Of a stretch of 64,000 nt of DNA, positions 1 to 12,082 are shown in pieces. Each line of letters begins with the position of its first letter. Position 1 is the first letter of the stretch. The stretch lies in assembly GCA_023548195.1 (NCBI GenBank), contig JAJHZJ010000808.1:6998389-7062388 (forward strand), given 5' to 3'. Both the position numbers and the translations under genes were made by a program. The stretch comes from Bettongia penicillata ogilbyi (Eukaryota > Chordata > Mammalia > Diprotodontia > Potoroidae). Below the pieces are notes generated by a model. That model was given only the letters and a program-made list of their open reading frames with translations. It made no database searches and was not told the origin of the DNA.

Positions 1-54
1 CTTATTGTATATTATAAATAAATAAAATAGTTAGCAATTATGTAAGAGCTTTAA

Positions 55-265
55 CCTTGACAAGGTGTTTTACGTATGTCTTTTGATCCTCACATCTACC
101 CTGTGAAGTAGATGCTATGAATATACCAGTTTTGCAGATGAGGAAACTGAGGTTTAAACAGGTGAAGTGTCCTATCCAGGGTCACAAATCTAGCAAGTAT
201 CTGAGGTGTGATTTGAACCCAGGTCTTGTCATCAAGCCTAGCACTCTGTCCACTCACTTTGTATC
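55..265 (-). repeat. MIR-type SINE fragment
   Basis: Read on the minus strand this has the MIR/CORE-SINE order: a box-B-like segment near 210-225, a stretch resembling 'tgtgaccctggacaagtcact', and 'cctcagtttcctcat' near 135-155. It is old and diverged, so the ends are approximate. Confidence 0.7.
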
Positions 266-707
266 CTTTCTGACTAGTTGTTATTACAGCAAAGTGAATT
301 GAAAGTGTTTCAAATTACATGATATTCTGTCAACTTGGAATTTGAATACTGGCTGTAAGAGTTGTGACCCATATAAGCCTCGGGTTTTCTTTTCTTTCCT
401 TTTTCAATAATGCTATATATATTTTTTAAAAAATCCGTTTATTTATTACTTTTATCTCAATGAAAGAAAAAACAATTCTGAATTTCTTGTAATAGGTCCA
501 GTTCTCCAGAGAAATTATTAGTAGACCATCTCTATCCAAGATCATTAAACACCTTATAAGAATCTTGGATTGTACACAATAGAGATAAGGAGTTGGGAAC
601 ACATCTGGCACATAGACCTCTCCAAAATTTTCATTACTAAGTTGACAAATTCCTCTTAACTTATAACTGATGCATTTATAGACATATGCATATGTGTCTA
701 TAAACAG

Positions 708-1035
708 TTCTAGGGGCAACTAGGTGGTACATTGGGTAGAGTACCAGTGCAGGAGTCAGGAGGACCTGAGTTCAAATGTCACCTCAGACACTTGACACTC
801 ACTAGCTGTGTGACCTTGGGAAAGTCACTTAACCCCAATTGCCTCATCCCTGGGTCATCTCCAGTCATCCTGATGAATATCTGGTCAGGGGATTCAGATG
901 GCTCTGGAGGAGAAGTGAGGCTGGTGACCTGCACAGCCCTCCCTTACTCAAAACAAAGTCAAGTGCAAGTCATGTCATTATTTCTCTGATGGTGTGAACT
1001 TCTTCAGCAATGAAGGATGAACACACATAAACAAT
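708..1035 (+). mobile_element. tRNA-derived SINE with RTE-type 3' tail
   Basis: The head starts near 'ggggcaactaggtggtac' and runs through a box-B-like 'gagttcaaatgtcacc' and 'tgtgtgaccttgggaaagtc'. After 'ccccaattgcctca' it changes to a tail (about 850-1035) that is the reverse complement of the RTE-like segment at 45,018-45,200 in this window. This tRNA-head plus RTE-tail layout is characteristic of an abundant marsupial SINE group. There is no intact tRNA gene here. Confidence 0.8.
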
Positions 1036-1249
1036 TTTATCTTGACACAGCAATGAGAAGGCCATACAAAGTCCTTCTTTCACTTAGAATCCTATCCTGG
1101 AAACAAGGGTGAGTAGGAAGGATTGCAACACATGCAGTAAATGCCTGGCTGAGCTATTGCTATTGTAGCCCACGTCCCAAAGCAGTTCTGACCACAGTTA
1201 TACCCAGAAGGTTTATCACAAATTTATGATAGGCTTATAAAGGCAGAGA

Positions 1250-1345
1250 TGGAAAGTGGTCCTTGGAAGTGATCTAGTCCAATCCTCTCTATTCACAGGT
1301 AAGGAAACAGACTTGAGAGGACAAGTCAGTTGCCTGAAGTAAAAA
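1250..1345 (-). repeat. possible MIR or CR1-like fragment
   Basis: The segment 'gatctagtccaatcct' followed by 'aggtaaggaaacag' resembles the junction common in reverse MIR/CR1-like mammalian repeats. It is short and diverged. Confidence 0.35.
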
Positions 1346-1364
1346 CTGGAATTCAAATTAAAAA

Positions 1365-1850
1365 AAGTTAACAAGGATTTAATAAGTGCTTATTGTGTCC
1401 CAGGCAAAGCACTAAGTACTAAAAATACAAGTACAAGCAGAAAGATAGTTCCTATCCTCAAGGAGCTTACATTCTAACCAGGAAAGAAAATATATAAAAG
1501 ACAGCTGAAAAGAGTGCAAGGAAATGAAGATACCTGCAGTGGAGGGAAAGGCAGAGAAAGTTCACTGAGTCACAATTAGAACCCAGGGAAGAAGGAGGAC
1601 ATGCTTTTCTTGGGCCTTTTCCTTAAAATGGAGGTTCTGGAGGGAATCAGCCAAGTGGAGAAAGAGGCCACAGGAGAGATAGTATTTTCATTGTAGTTCT
1701 TCGGTGGAGTGAGCTTCCAGGGTAAAGAGGTTTCTATGGCTTGGTGAAGTCATATAGAAATGAGTCAGTAGTACAGTCTGTAGAGTAATGAAATTATAAT
1801 TGTCCTGGTCTTCTATAAAATGGAGGTTCTGGGAGGAATCAAACAATATT
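1365..1850 (-). repeat. L2 LINE 3' end
   Basis: The block opens with 'aagtgcttattgtgtccc', 'caaagcactaagtac' and 'caaggagcttacattct', the reverse complement of the standard L2 3' terminus (compare the forward copy at 34,730-34,830). The body to about 1,850 is consistent with L2 3' UTR. It holds a short internal direct repeat (about 1,624-1,650 and 1,815-1,841). Confidence 0.6.
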
Positions 1851-2939
1851 CAAACCAACGTCCCTGGAATTTAAGTCCAGCTCTCTTTCCGCATCCCATA
1901 GGTTGATGTTAATTCAGCCTAGAAAAATCTAGGCACTTCTGATGTTAACTCGTGCCTAAATTATCAAGTCCCTTACTTTCAACAAACCAAACACTACAAA
2001 AAGAAGCCTGAGAAACAGGAACTATTTATTGATGACAAAAATAAATGCTAAAGCAACGGGATGCAATCACAGTCCATATTTCAATTGAATACATTTTTAA
2101 TCTTCTCATCTACAAAGCCCATTTGGCTTTAAATTGCTCCAAACAACTGTGAGCAATTTTTTTTCTTCAGATTTTTTTTGGGGGTGAGGAGGAGCATGGA
2201 GTGGGAAGGAGGACAAAGATGAAAATCTCAGTAAGGGGTTTAATTTAAATGCTTATTCAGAAAAAGCACTAGTTTTGTTTTTTTTTTCAGTTTGCCACAA
2301 CTTGTCATCTGTTTGTAAATCTAGTTGGTCATATAAAACCCTTTCTTTTGCTGAACACTTCTTCCTGGAAATTCATATTGTAGATTTGTCATGCCTTCCT
2401 GCTTCTGAAGAAGCCTCTTTATCTCCCTATTTAACAGCTGCACTATGAGTACATGGCTTCATGTGAAATGGAATCCTTGTTCTCCTTCAATACAAATCCT
2501 GTGTGCCCAAGGTTCCTAGAGTATTCTGTGCTTTGGTTATTGGACATGGCCATTTCACTAGCAAAAGAAGTGGAAAGATTCTCTTAACTCATTGAAAGGA
2601 AACCAAAGTCACAAGTCAAAAGGCTGTCTTCCCAGCCTACTGAAAAAAATCTATCCCTCATTCAATTAACCCTTTTCCCCTATATGTTCTATTTAATCAA
2701 ATATCCCATGCTCTCCTGCTGTATAAAATAGAGAGAAGCAGACTAGATAGGTAGATTAAGAAATGTTTGAATGCACAGACCCAAAAATAATCCTTAGAGG
2801 CTTGCTCTATTAGAATGCCTCAGTGATCTCAGTGACCCTTTCTAGTTGGATGTTTTTGTCATCATTTACATAAAGATAGAAAAAAGCATGATTGGCTTTG
2901 AACATGGTACAAAGCTATGAGATATAACTGATAACATAA
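1851..2939. other. no recognised feature
   Basis: AT-rich sequence with short A and T runs. No ORF with recognisable content and no repeat I can name. Confidence 0.5.
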
Positions 2940-3175
2940 TATTTTTATAGCATTCTAAAGTTTGCTTTACAATAGTTCATTTGATTCTTATAGCAAGTGT
3001 CTGTGAGGTAGGAGCTATTATTCATCCTTTATTACAAGTTAGGAAAATGATTCTGAGAGAAATTAAGTCATCCGTCCAGGACATACAGATAGTAAGTGTG
3101 GGGTGGTATTCAAATACAGGGTTTTATTACTCTAAGTCTAGTAATGAACTAGGAATGCCACAAAGCAAAAGCAAA
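2940..3175 (-). repeat. MIR-type SINE
   Basis: Reverse MIR layout: 'tttgattcttatagcaa', 'gaggtaggagctattatt', 'aaaatgattctgagaga', then 'ttcaaatacaggg' at the box-B side. Confidence 0.65.
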
Positions 3176-3189
3176 TCTGGATACATCAA

Positions 3190-4140
3190 GTGATGGGGCA
3201 AAATCTAATAAAATGATATTTAGTAGGAATAAATATAAAATCCAACATTCAGGACCAAAGAGCTATTTGCTAAAATAATGCATGAATGAAGGAAGAATGG
3301 CCAGGTGACAATATAGTAAACACATGATGGTTTTAATGGATTTAAATATCAGTGTGATTATCCAGTATGACATGGCAGTCAGAAGAAATAAACAAACCAA
3401 AAACCCAACATCATCTTTGTCTGTACTAAGTGTGGTGTAGAATGAGGGAGGGGATACTTTGGCTATATTCTGCCCTAGTCAGAGAACATCTGGAATGTCA
3501 TTTTAATTCTGTTTCACCTTTTTAGAAAGGGTATTTACACTCTGGCATGTATTCAGCTAAGGTGATTGGTGAACAAACTGGTACATTTAACTGTAAAAAA
3601 ACAAAAACAAAAGAGAAAAACAAAACGGAAAGGCATATTTGCTTTCAAGTGCTTGAGAGGCTGCCACGTAGAAGACAGATCATACTGGTCATCCCTGGCT
3701 TCAGAAGACAGAACAAGGAGCAATTTTAAAAATGCAAAAAGGATATTTTTGGTTGAAAATAAGCAAATATTGGGATAATAATTACTTGTCCAAAAGTGTA
3801 ATGAGGGTTGTCTTGGCAGAGAATTGGTCTCCCATTTACTGTAAATTATCAAACAGAAGCTAGATGATTACTTGATGGGGATATTTTAGAGAAGATTCCT
3901 ATTAGGTGGGGGAAGGTGGAGTAGATGATCTCCCATATTTATTTATTAATGACATTCGAAGATTTTATGAAGATGCAGATAATAATTATTGTACTACCAA
4001 CATGCAGAGTTGTTAGGAAAACACTTTATAAACCTTGAAGTGGATGTTTTGTGATTTTAGGATTACCCTGGAGATGAGAAGACTTTGGGGAGAGGGATAA
4101 ATAATCACTATTTTCAAATACATGAATTGTCTAAGTACAA
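3190..4140. other. no recognised feature
   Basis: AT-rich. The overlapping open frames at 3,547-3,852 on both strands come from an A-rich tract and show no protein-like composition. Confidence 0.5.
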
Positions 4141-4144
4141 TAAA

Positions 4145-4515
4145 TCCATTTTACACACTTGCATGTATGTATGCACATAGGTGTATATATGTACATATAT
4201 GTATGTGCAAATATACAATCATATGTATGTGTGTCTGCATGCACACATTTAATATATAAAAATGCATATATGATATACATATAAATATGCATAATATACA
4301 TATATACAAATGTGTATATATGGATATATGTACATATGTGAATATTTTATATACATATATTCATTTATATACACCTACATTTATGTGTATCTATACGTGT
4401 GTGTACACATATATATGAGTATGCATGTATATGTGTACACATGTGTATATGCAGGTATGCAATACATACACACATAAAATATATACATCCATCCATACAT
4501 ATGTACACATACATT
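4145..4515. repeat. AT/TG-rich compound microsatellite
   Basis: Interspersed TATA, TACA and TGTA units with no single fixed period. It explains the Y-, I- and T-rich open frames on both strands. Confidence 0.8.
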
Positions 4516-4521
4516 TCCTTT

Positions 4522-4690
4522 CTGAATTTGTGATTTTATTGGTGCAGGAACTCCAAGCTCCAGTGCAGATCCTGAGAAGCTGTGTGGGACATTGCCAAGC
4601 TGAATGAGTTGTCGGTGGTCACGTTGTTTGTGTATGCCAGATGTAGACATGAACTCAGCTTCCTGAGGCAGAGGCTGACCCCCTATCTCC
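4522..4690 (-). repeat. SINE-like fragment
   Basis: 'gattttattggtgcaggaac' followed by 'cagtgcagatcctgagaa', and a reverse box-B-like 'gaactcagcttcctgagg', resemble an abundant marsupial SINE with a non-MIR tail. I have no family name for it. Confidence 0.45.
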
Positions 4691-4719
4691 TGTGCAGCAG
4701 AGATTCTCAATAATAGAAC

Positions 4720-6045
4720 TATCCAAAGGGGATTGGGATGCCTCTAGAAGCTTGAGTTCACGGTCCCTGGAGGTTCGCAAGCAGACTACATGTCAGCAGT
4801 ATTGTTGAGGGGAATTTGTGCTTCCGTTATGGGTTGGAGTAGGTGACTGACAGGTCTACTTACCATGCACAGAGGCTATGGTTTCATGAATTGAGAGCCA
4901 GGAAATCCAGACTAAAAGTGCAGTTATTGTTATTCAATTCTCCCCTTGGGGAAGAGGGTCCCTATATGAATATAAATTACTTTATAAACTGTGCTTTCTT
5001 TTGCTGCCTGTGAATCTAAATGGCTTACACATTAATGTAGGGACCAGCATTATGTTTGTTTACAAGGTAATTGAACGCTCCCCTTTTATTCTTTTAATTT
5101 AAGATTTCATTATGTAGGGTTGTAAACATATATACCATGCTTTGCTCTTATGAGAAAATCATTTTTATGCACCCCAATTTAGAAACAAAATTGAGAAGAA
5201 AATCTAAGAGAAAAATTTGAAAAAGATGTCAGTCATCTGCACATCCCATCTCTTGTTATTTAAAATAGCCATTACCATTTCAAATCGTCTCACTTTGTCC
5301 TTGGGAGTACACTCTTCTGCTTTTCTCCTCTACTTTAGGTTTACTATTTAACAAGAATTTATTGCTCTTAGGGGAAAAGATTATAGCATGTGTATCTCCA
5401 GTTGGAAAAAAACCTAAATTCAAACCTTAATTCTGAATGCAAATAATCATCAGACTTGATATTCTCCTCCCTACCTCCCTTTTCAGGAAAGTTGTGGTGA
5501 TAGATAACATCTAAAAAAATACTCTAATTTTTCTGTTTGTTTATTTCCACAACGTACACCAACATTCCCTAGAATACAGTTTGTTTGGAGTCTCGAGCAA
5601 GGCCAGTGCCATATCAGCAATCATCATAGTCATTTCACATACGCAATTTCATTGATGCCTTTTTTTTAAACACTATGCTGGTGGTAACCAGGAATCTATA
5701 CTAGAACCAACTATACTTTCAGAACTCATGTCATATCATGGGAACTTAAGGCCATATGTATAATTATTAAAGCCATCATAAGTATTTCAAGTCTGCACAT
5801 TTTCTAAAGCAGTTTTACTTATGTTTTTGCTTTTTGTTTCAATAGTCATTTCCAGCTTCCACCAAAGGAGACCACAGAAAATCTTAAAAACAAACTCGTA
5901 GAGTTTCTATATGTCAGTGCTTATAATACTTTAAAACTTGAATCTCCCACCTCTTCACCAAAAGGAGAGTGAGATGCTTACTCATCTCTTTTTCAGAACT
6001 AAGCTTGGTCATCAGAATTACTCAAATGTATACTTAATTTTGGTA
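4720..6045. other. no recognised feature
   Basis: AT-rich sequence with no named repeat and no coding potential that I can support. Confidence 0.5.
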
Positions 6046-6049
6046 TTAA

Positions 6050-6240
6050 AATATTATATTAATGCAATCACTGTGTATATTTTTTTCTTGGTAGTGTTTG
6101 TATTGTTTCATTTCAGTTCATACAAATCTATCCATTTTTCTTTGAATTTCTAAAATTTTTCACAAGTAGAGTCATATTCCATTATGTTTACATAGCGCAA
6201 TTTCCTCATTTTATTGGTCATTTTTTGGCTCCCCAGATAC
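6050..6240 (-). mobile_element. L1 ORF2 C-terminal fragment
   Basis: Reverse order of the L1 ORF2 tail: 'atttcagttcatacaaatct', 'catattccattatgttta', 'tttattggtcattttttgg', matching in reverse the forward copies near 25,000 and 30,840. Heavily decayed. Confidence 0.5.
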
Positions 6241-6504
6241 ATGGAACATTTACATTTCATTGATGTATTAATTAACTAGGACAATGAATTTCAAATAATA
6301 TCAGATGCTTAATCACAAAATCTTAGGCTTGGAAGATACTACAGAGGCCATCTTATTCAAGCTATAACTCAATAGCAATCTTCTTTAAAATATCCTTGGT
6401 CCGTTGTTAACTTTTATTCGAAAACCTCATGAAAGGAAACTCCATTGCTCCCACCTTAAAGCAGGGCATTTTCCTTTGAGGAAGTTCTAATTGACAGGCA
6501 ATGG

Positions 6505-6505
<1 letters not shown>

Positions 6506-6534
<29 letters not shown>
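6506..6534. repeat. (TG)n microsatellite
   Basis: About 14 perfect TG units, followed by irregular TACA/TGTA units to about 6,615. Confidence 0.95.
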
Positions 6535-6536
<2 letters not shown>

Positions 6537-6749
6537 ATTTATACATATAGACATTACTATGTATGCATCATATGTATATCTGTATTACATGTGTATACAT
6601 ACGCATACACAAATAATTGTACTGAGTCTAAGTCTCCCTCTACAAATTTCTTTCATTTTCACGAGTTCTCTCTGGGTTTAAGCAGGGCAAGTCTCATCTT
6701 TGTTCCCTGGGATAACTTTTAAAATGCTTTCAGTCAGTTATAATGCCTG

Positions 6750-6965
6750 TCATGAATCATCTCTAGACTCTTCCAGGAATCTTGCTGTTCTGTTGTCCCT
6801 TTTCACTGCATGTACTCCAACATTACCATGGAACCACCCCCAGTTGTCCTGATTGATATCTGGCCACTGAACCCTGATGGCTCCAGAGGGGAGAGTGAGG
6901 CTGGTGACTTTACACAGCCCTGCCTCACTTAAATCCAATTCACTTGCAAGTCAAGGCAGCACCTT
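6750..6965 (+). mobile_element. RTE-type SINE/LINE tail
   Basis: 'cctgattgatatctggccac', 'gatggctccagagggga' and 'gtgaggctggtgact' match the tail of the SINE at 708-1035. Only the 3' portion is present. Confidence 0.65.
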
Positions 6966-7524
6966 CTAAACCAGCTACAGCAACATTATCTAATAAATAC
7001 CAAACCCCAAAATGATTACAGTATTATGTATGTAGTGTGCTCCGGGAAAAATTCAGAAATAATAATATTTCCTTCCTTCCGGAAATTGTGTCTCTCTTAA
7101 TAAAGAATAATTTCATTAACTTCTTTAACTGCCATTCAAAATTTTCACTTACATTGTAGTTCGCTGAAATTCTTTTACTTTTCATGTGAACTCCTGTTTG
7201 GCAATTATTTCCTGATCTTTTGCTTATGTAGCTGAATTTTTTGAATGCAAGTGTAGGACTTTATTTTTTTTTTCCGAATTGAATCTTATAATATTTGACC
7301 CTTGTTTCTACCCTGTCATGATCTTTTTAGATTTTTACTGTCCTCCAAGATAGCTAATCTTCTCAGCTTTGCAAATTTGATTAGCATTCCATTTATATCT
7401 TCAGCTAAATCTTTGATAAATTATGAAATATGTTAAACAGCACAGGTCAAAAGGTTCCAGTGGAGCACTCCATTACATATGTCTCTCCAAGTTAATGACC
7501 TAATAAAGACTGAGGAATGAAACA

Positions 7525-7865
7525 GGTGAAAAATCTTACTGGAAAGAATAGCTGAAAGTTTTTTCTAAAAAAAATATCCTTCACTGAGATCAGAATGATC
7601 AAATTTATTAGCTATTTCTATTATTTGACATGTTTAAGTTAATACTTATTATTTCTTTAAAGGAGATAAACATCTTCATGAGAAATTAATATTATTTATT
7701 ATGGGTAGAGCAAGTTATATGGTCATAATGGCTCAAAAATCACTGTTATGGTAATAAGTTTTATTACTATTTTTGACTAGGTTAATGCTAATCAGGCATA
7801 TTACAAGAAAGATGCTCATTCTTACTAGAATATCATAAGCCTAGGAATTAGATTCAAAATAGTAC
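7525..7865. other. no recognised feature
   Basis: AT-rich, with nothing I can name. Confidence 0.5.
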
Positions 7866-7869
7866 AGGA

Positions 7870-8000
7870 CATTAATTAGGTAGCATGGCAAAGCAAATCA
7901 AGCACTGTATTTGAAGTAAGACCTGAATTCATGTTCCATCTGATAACTGGCTGGGGGATCTCAGCAAGTCACTTGTTGACTTTAGGCATCTTTTAATAAT
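7870..8000 (+). repeat. MIR/tRNA-SINE fragment
   Basis: 'agacctgaattcatgttcc' (box-B side) followed by 'gatctcagcaagtcacttg' keeps the SINE order at high divergence. Confidence 0.5.
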
Positions 8001-8171
8001 ATTATTATTTCTATATTGTATAATTATATTTATTTATAATTTTATAATTGCTGATCAGCAGAGGGAGTTATTCCAGGAATTCACCATACCAGTCAAATCA
8101 TAGGTCTGGACTTTAGGGATGGAAATGTATTCAAATTAAGAATAGTTTTCAGACCTTTAGGTGTAGTCAAT

Positions 8172-8290
8172 TTCTCTCTCCTCTCTCTCTGTCTTTCTTT
8201 CTGTCTCTCTCCCTCTTTCTCTCTCTCTCTCTCTCTCACACACACAGACACACACAGACACACAGACACACACACACACACACACATCCA
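8172..8290. repeat. (TC)n/(CA)n compound microsatellite
   Basis: A polypyrimidine TC tract to about 8,237 switches directly into CA/CAGA units to about 8,286. The arginine/glutamate-rich reverse open frame here is an artefact of this tract. Confidence 0.95.
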
Positions 8291-8339
8291 GACAGGCAGA
8301 TGCACACACAAGCACACATACAGCCTAGGTGTGGTCAAG

Positions 8340-9865
8340 TGACCATTTTATAGACTTCAGAATTTTTGTGGTATTTATATACTGCTGAGCTATTATACTG
8401 CCTACACCATCCTCCTGTCTTGTATTCTATCTAAGTGGGAAGTAAAAAGCAGCATGGAGTGTGTGAGTATTGGATGAAAATCTCTTGCCTTCAGCAGGAA
8501 GTTATTAATTTGGAACCTCAGTACCTACCTTGCAACTCAGTTATAAACTTAAACATTCATTGAATTTAATCGGAATGGATGGAACTGATGTTTATAGACT
8601 GTTTAAGAATTACATGATTCTTAGCTCAACTTCCTTTTTCCTCTCCTCCTTCCTTGATGAAGCTTCTATAATAGAAGTAGAAGTGGGTTGTACAGATTAA
8701 AGAGCAGTTTCATGATTCACTGTGGTAAAAAATAAAATGGCAAGTCTTCTGGTGCTGAGTTTTTCAACACTTTGCTAGTCTGGTCTCTGGGCAGCAGGGA
8801 TGCTACTTTGCTTAGCAAAGTATGGCCATTTTTAAAGAAATAGAGTTTGTGTTCTAAATCATATATGAAAGATTTATATTTCTAAGTATTAAAAAAACAT
8901 ATATGCTTACAATTCAATGTTTATTTTGTTTGCCAGAGTCATATGTATATTTGGGAAAAATTATATGACTAAAATAAAGGGGAACCATTTCAACCACAAA
9001 TTTAGTTATGGTAACTGAAAGAAGCAGGTTGACCCTTTTCTGAACACTGGGTGGGGGAGGTGATGAGAAAAATGACACCTCAGAATCTGCTTTAGTAATT
9101 GATTTATCGGCCTCTAGGCTGTTATCCTACAGCATAGGGAGGATGGCTCTAGAGAGTAATGGCAGCTCCCTGGCTCCTGCTTACATCTGGTCTGCTTGGA
9201 AAACTGCCACTGCAGGTGTCCTGGGATCCAGATTTCTGGCTTCTGGCAGAACCCGCCTTTGGGGATGGGGCTGACCTCTACTCTCAGTCCCAACAGTTAA
9301 ATCCAGGCGGAATGACCTAGGCTTTGAGTCCCAACAGCTAAAAGCAACACCTGTTAGGATCACAATTTGCCTCAGGCAATGCATAACCTCCAGGGAAGAC
9401 GACAGAGCAAAATTGGCATTGGTATTCTGTATTCAATGACCCAAACAATTCTTCTGGATAAGAATGGAAGACATCTTGATTCATGAACCACCTGAGAACA
9501 TTGGACAATTAACAGTCGTGGCTGAAAAAGTAGGCTTGCTTGCTTGGGTGCAATCACGACTTTCTCTATGAATAGATTTTGGCAGCATTTTCCTATAAAG
9601 CAGAGGGCTTGTTTGCACTGCAGGTTGTCTAGGTTAAAGTAGGATCTTATGGAAAGTGCAATTTGGCAAAAAAAAGTTCCCTGAAAAAAGAAACCCAACA
9701 TCACAGGTACAAGCAGTTGTATTTCTTAAATTCCTTACATTAGTCTGTGCTAAGTGACAAGTGGAGCAATTATGTGAAAGGTATGATTTTGACCTCTGTA
9801 GATGGATATAGAGACTGACGATTCATTCCCCAAATGATGTATTCAAATAGTAATATAATGCAATA
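8340..9865. other. no recognised repeat; GC-richer island inside
   Basis: No named repeat. Sequence from about 9,030 to 9,710 is visibly less AT-rich and more complex than its flanks. Open frames there (67 and 110 aa, minus strand) have no recognisable domain. It may be an unnamed old element or unique sequence. Confidence 0.4.
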
Positions 9866-9869
9866 TGTT

Positions 9870-10015
9870 ATAGTAGAAAAAAAAAACCCACTGAATTTGG
9901 ACTCAGAACATCAAGTTCCAAATCCTACAAGCTATGTGAGTGAGAGATACGATCCCAGGTAAAGAATTGGACTAAATGATCTCTAAGGTCCCTTTCAGCT
10001 CTAAATTTATTGCTT
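9870..10015 (+). repeat. MIR-type SINE
   Basis: 'tgaatttggactcagaac', 'caaatcctacaagctatgtg', and the terminal 'ctctaaggtccctttcagct' motif shared with the copy around 33,130. Confidence 0.6.
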
Positions 10016-10017
10016 AC

Positions 10018-10220
10018 TTCAGGAGTGGGGAACATGTAGCCTCTGGGCCACATATGACCTTCTACGTCTTCCAGTGAGGCCCTTTTACTGAATCCAAACT
10101 TCATAGAACAACTCCCTTTAATAAAAGTATTTGTTCTGTAAAACTTGGACTCTTCAAAAGGTCACACCCAAGGACTTAGAAGGTCGTACGTTGCGTCAAG
10201 GGCACAGCTTCCCTATGCCT
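10018..10220. mobile_element. hAT-like MITE, copy 1
   Basis: Imperfect terminal inverted repeats: left 'caggagtggggaacatgtag', right end reading inward on the minus strand 'ccaggcatagggaagctgtg'. The interior ('actgaatccaaacttcatag', 'tttgttctgtaaaacttgga') is shared with the copy at 32,946. The 8 bp on each side (gcttactt / gcctagct) are a possible degenerate TSD. No transposase ORF. Confidence 0.6.
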
Positions 10221-10224
10221 GGCC

Positions 10225-10784
10225 TAGCTAATTAGCCCATTTCTTAATCAAAGCACCTGAGTAGAAAAAGGCTGAGATGATTTCCAGGAAATTTTCAAAG
10301 TGATGACTTTTCTTCTCAGTATCCTTTCCTAGTGGCATCATGATCAAATTGCAAAAGGAAACTGCTGTTTAATTTCACTCATTTCTCCTAACACTCCTTG
10401 CATGTATGTGGGAAAAGACTTTTATCCCATGACAGAAATTTTCTATATGATGAACTCATGACTTTGTTCTAAGACATTTGTTTAAAATTGCATTAATTCC
10501 CCCCCGCCCCAGAAAAGCAATGCCAAAATTCACCACAAAAGCTTAGAATTTTTGTTTATATCTGTCTTAAATGAACAATTTGTAGTGAAGAAAGATTTTG
10601 GGTAAGACCTAGGTTTAGAACCATTTTCTAAATTGTGGGTTCTTAAACTTTTCTGTCATAGATATTTTTGGCAGTCTAGTGAAACCCATGGACCCATTCT
10701 CAGAATAAGGTTTTTAAATGCATAAAATTAAATACTTTCCATGAGAAAGGAAACCAATTATATTAAAATATAGTTATCAAAATA
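10225..10784. other. no recognised feature
   Basis: AT-rich sequence with a short C run at 10,500. No named repeat. Confidence 0.5.
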
Positions 10785-11880
10785 TTTTAATAGTATTTTA
10801 TTTTTCCCAATTACATGGCGAAATAAAAAGATTTTTAACATTTATTTTCACAATATTTTGAGTTCCAAATTTTCCTCTGGCTCTCTCTCCCCTCCCCTCT
10901 TTCTAAAATGGTAGGCAATTTAATCTAGGTTATATATGTACTACCATGTAAAACATATTTCCATATGAGTCACAGATGTGAAAGAAGAAACAGATCAAAA
11001 GAAAAAAATGAAAAAGAACAAAGTGAAAAAAAAAAAGGATGCTTCAATATGCATTAAGAATCCATCACTCCTTTATCTTGTCGTGGATGAGCATTTTTCC
11101 CTCATGAGTCCTTTGTACTTGTCTTGGAACATTGTGTTATTGATATTATACACAATGTTTTCCTAGTTCTGCTCATTTCAGTTTGCATCAGTTCACTGAA
11201 GTCTTTCCAGGTTTCTTCTGAAACTTGCCTGTTCATCATTTTCTATTGTACTATTATATTCCATTATATTCATATACCACTTAATATAATGGTTTTGCAG
11301 AAGTACTTCCTTTTCCATTTTTTATGATTTCTTTGGGATACAGATCTAATAGTGGTATTGTTGTATCAAAGGTTATGCACAATTTGGTTGCTCTTTGAGC
11401 ATAGTCCTAAATTGCTCTCCAGAATGGCTTGATCAGTTCACAGCTCCACCAACAATGCATTAGTGTCCCACTAATTTCGACATCCTCTCCAACATTTATT
11501 ATTTTCCTCCTTTTTGGGTCATATTAGCCAATCAGATAAATGTGATGTGGTACCTCAGAATTGTTTAATTTGCATTTCTCTAATCAAAAATTGTTTAGAG
11601 CACTTCATATGTCTATAGATATCTTTTGATTTCTTTATCTGAAAACTGCCTGTTCATATTTTTAGGTGCCTTGTGAATTGGAGAATGATTTACATTCTTA
11701 TAAATTTGAATCAGTTATTTATATATTTAAGAAATGAGGCCTTTATCAGAGACACTTACTGTAAGATTATTTCCTAGTATTCTGCTTTCCTTCTAATCTT
11801 GTTTGGATTGGTTTCATTTGTGCCACAGCTTATTAATTCAATACAATAAAAATGATTTGTTTTACATTTCATAATGCTTA
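10785..11880 (-). mobile_element. L1 3' UTR and ORF2 C-terminal remnant
   Basis: Reverse of an L1 3' end. 'tgagttccaaattttcctct' mirrors the forward 3' terminus 'gaatttggaactc' found elsewhere in the window. Further in, 'ttccattatattcatatacc' and 'ccagaatggcttgatcagtt' through 'aatttgcatttctctaat' mirror the ORF2 cysteine-rich tail visible forward at 30,440-30,900. All frames are broken. Confidence 0.65.
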
Positions 11881-12048
11881 CTATTTCTTATTTGGTCATG
11901 AACCTGTAGTTACTTAACTTCTTTAAGAATTTGGATACTATACCACTTGGTTCATATATGTTTAGTATTTATGTTACTTCCTTGTCTATGGTACCTTTTC
12001 ACAAGATGTAGTTTCCTTCCTTCTCTCTTTTAATTCAATCTATTTTTG

Positions 12049-12082
<34 letters not shown>

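Larger units (their letters stand above)
6285..7520 (-). repeat. CR1/L3-like LINE, interrupted
   Basis: Starts at 'atcacaaaatcttaggct' and proceeds through the pattern seen also at 17,430 and 36,080 ('ggccatcttattcaagc', 'aggaagttctaattgac'). It resumes after two interruptions with 'gcaaatttgattagcattcc' and 'aacagcacaggtcaaaaggt'. The (TG)n at 6,506 and the RTE-tailed SINE at 6,750 lie inside. Class is inferred from similarity to CR1-type repeats; no ORF survives. Confidence 0.5.

Noticed and set aside
708..850. tRNA gene suggested by box-A/box-B-like sequence in SINE heads
   Set aside because: The head does not fold into a complete cloverleaf and continues into a SINE body and RTE tail.
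4381..4710. 109-aa and 60-aa frames over the TATA/TACA tract
   Set aside because: Composition is dictated by the microsatellite.
8093..8338. 81-aa frame with Cys/Val and Arg/Glu blocks
   Set aside because: It translates the (CA)n/(TC)n tract.
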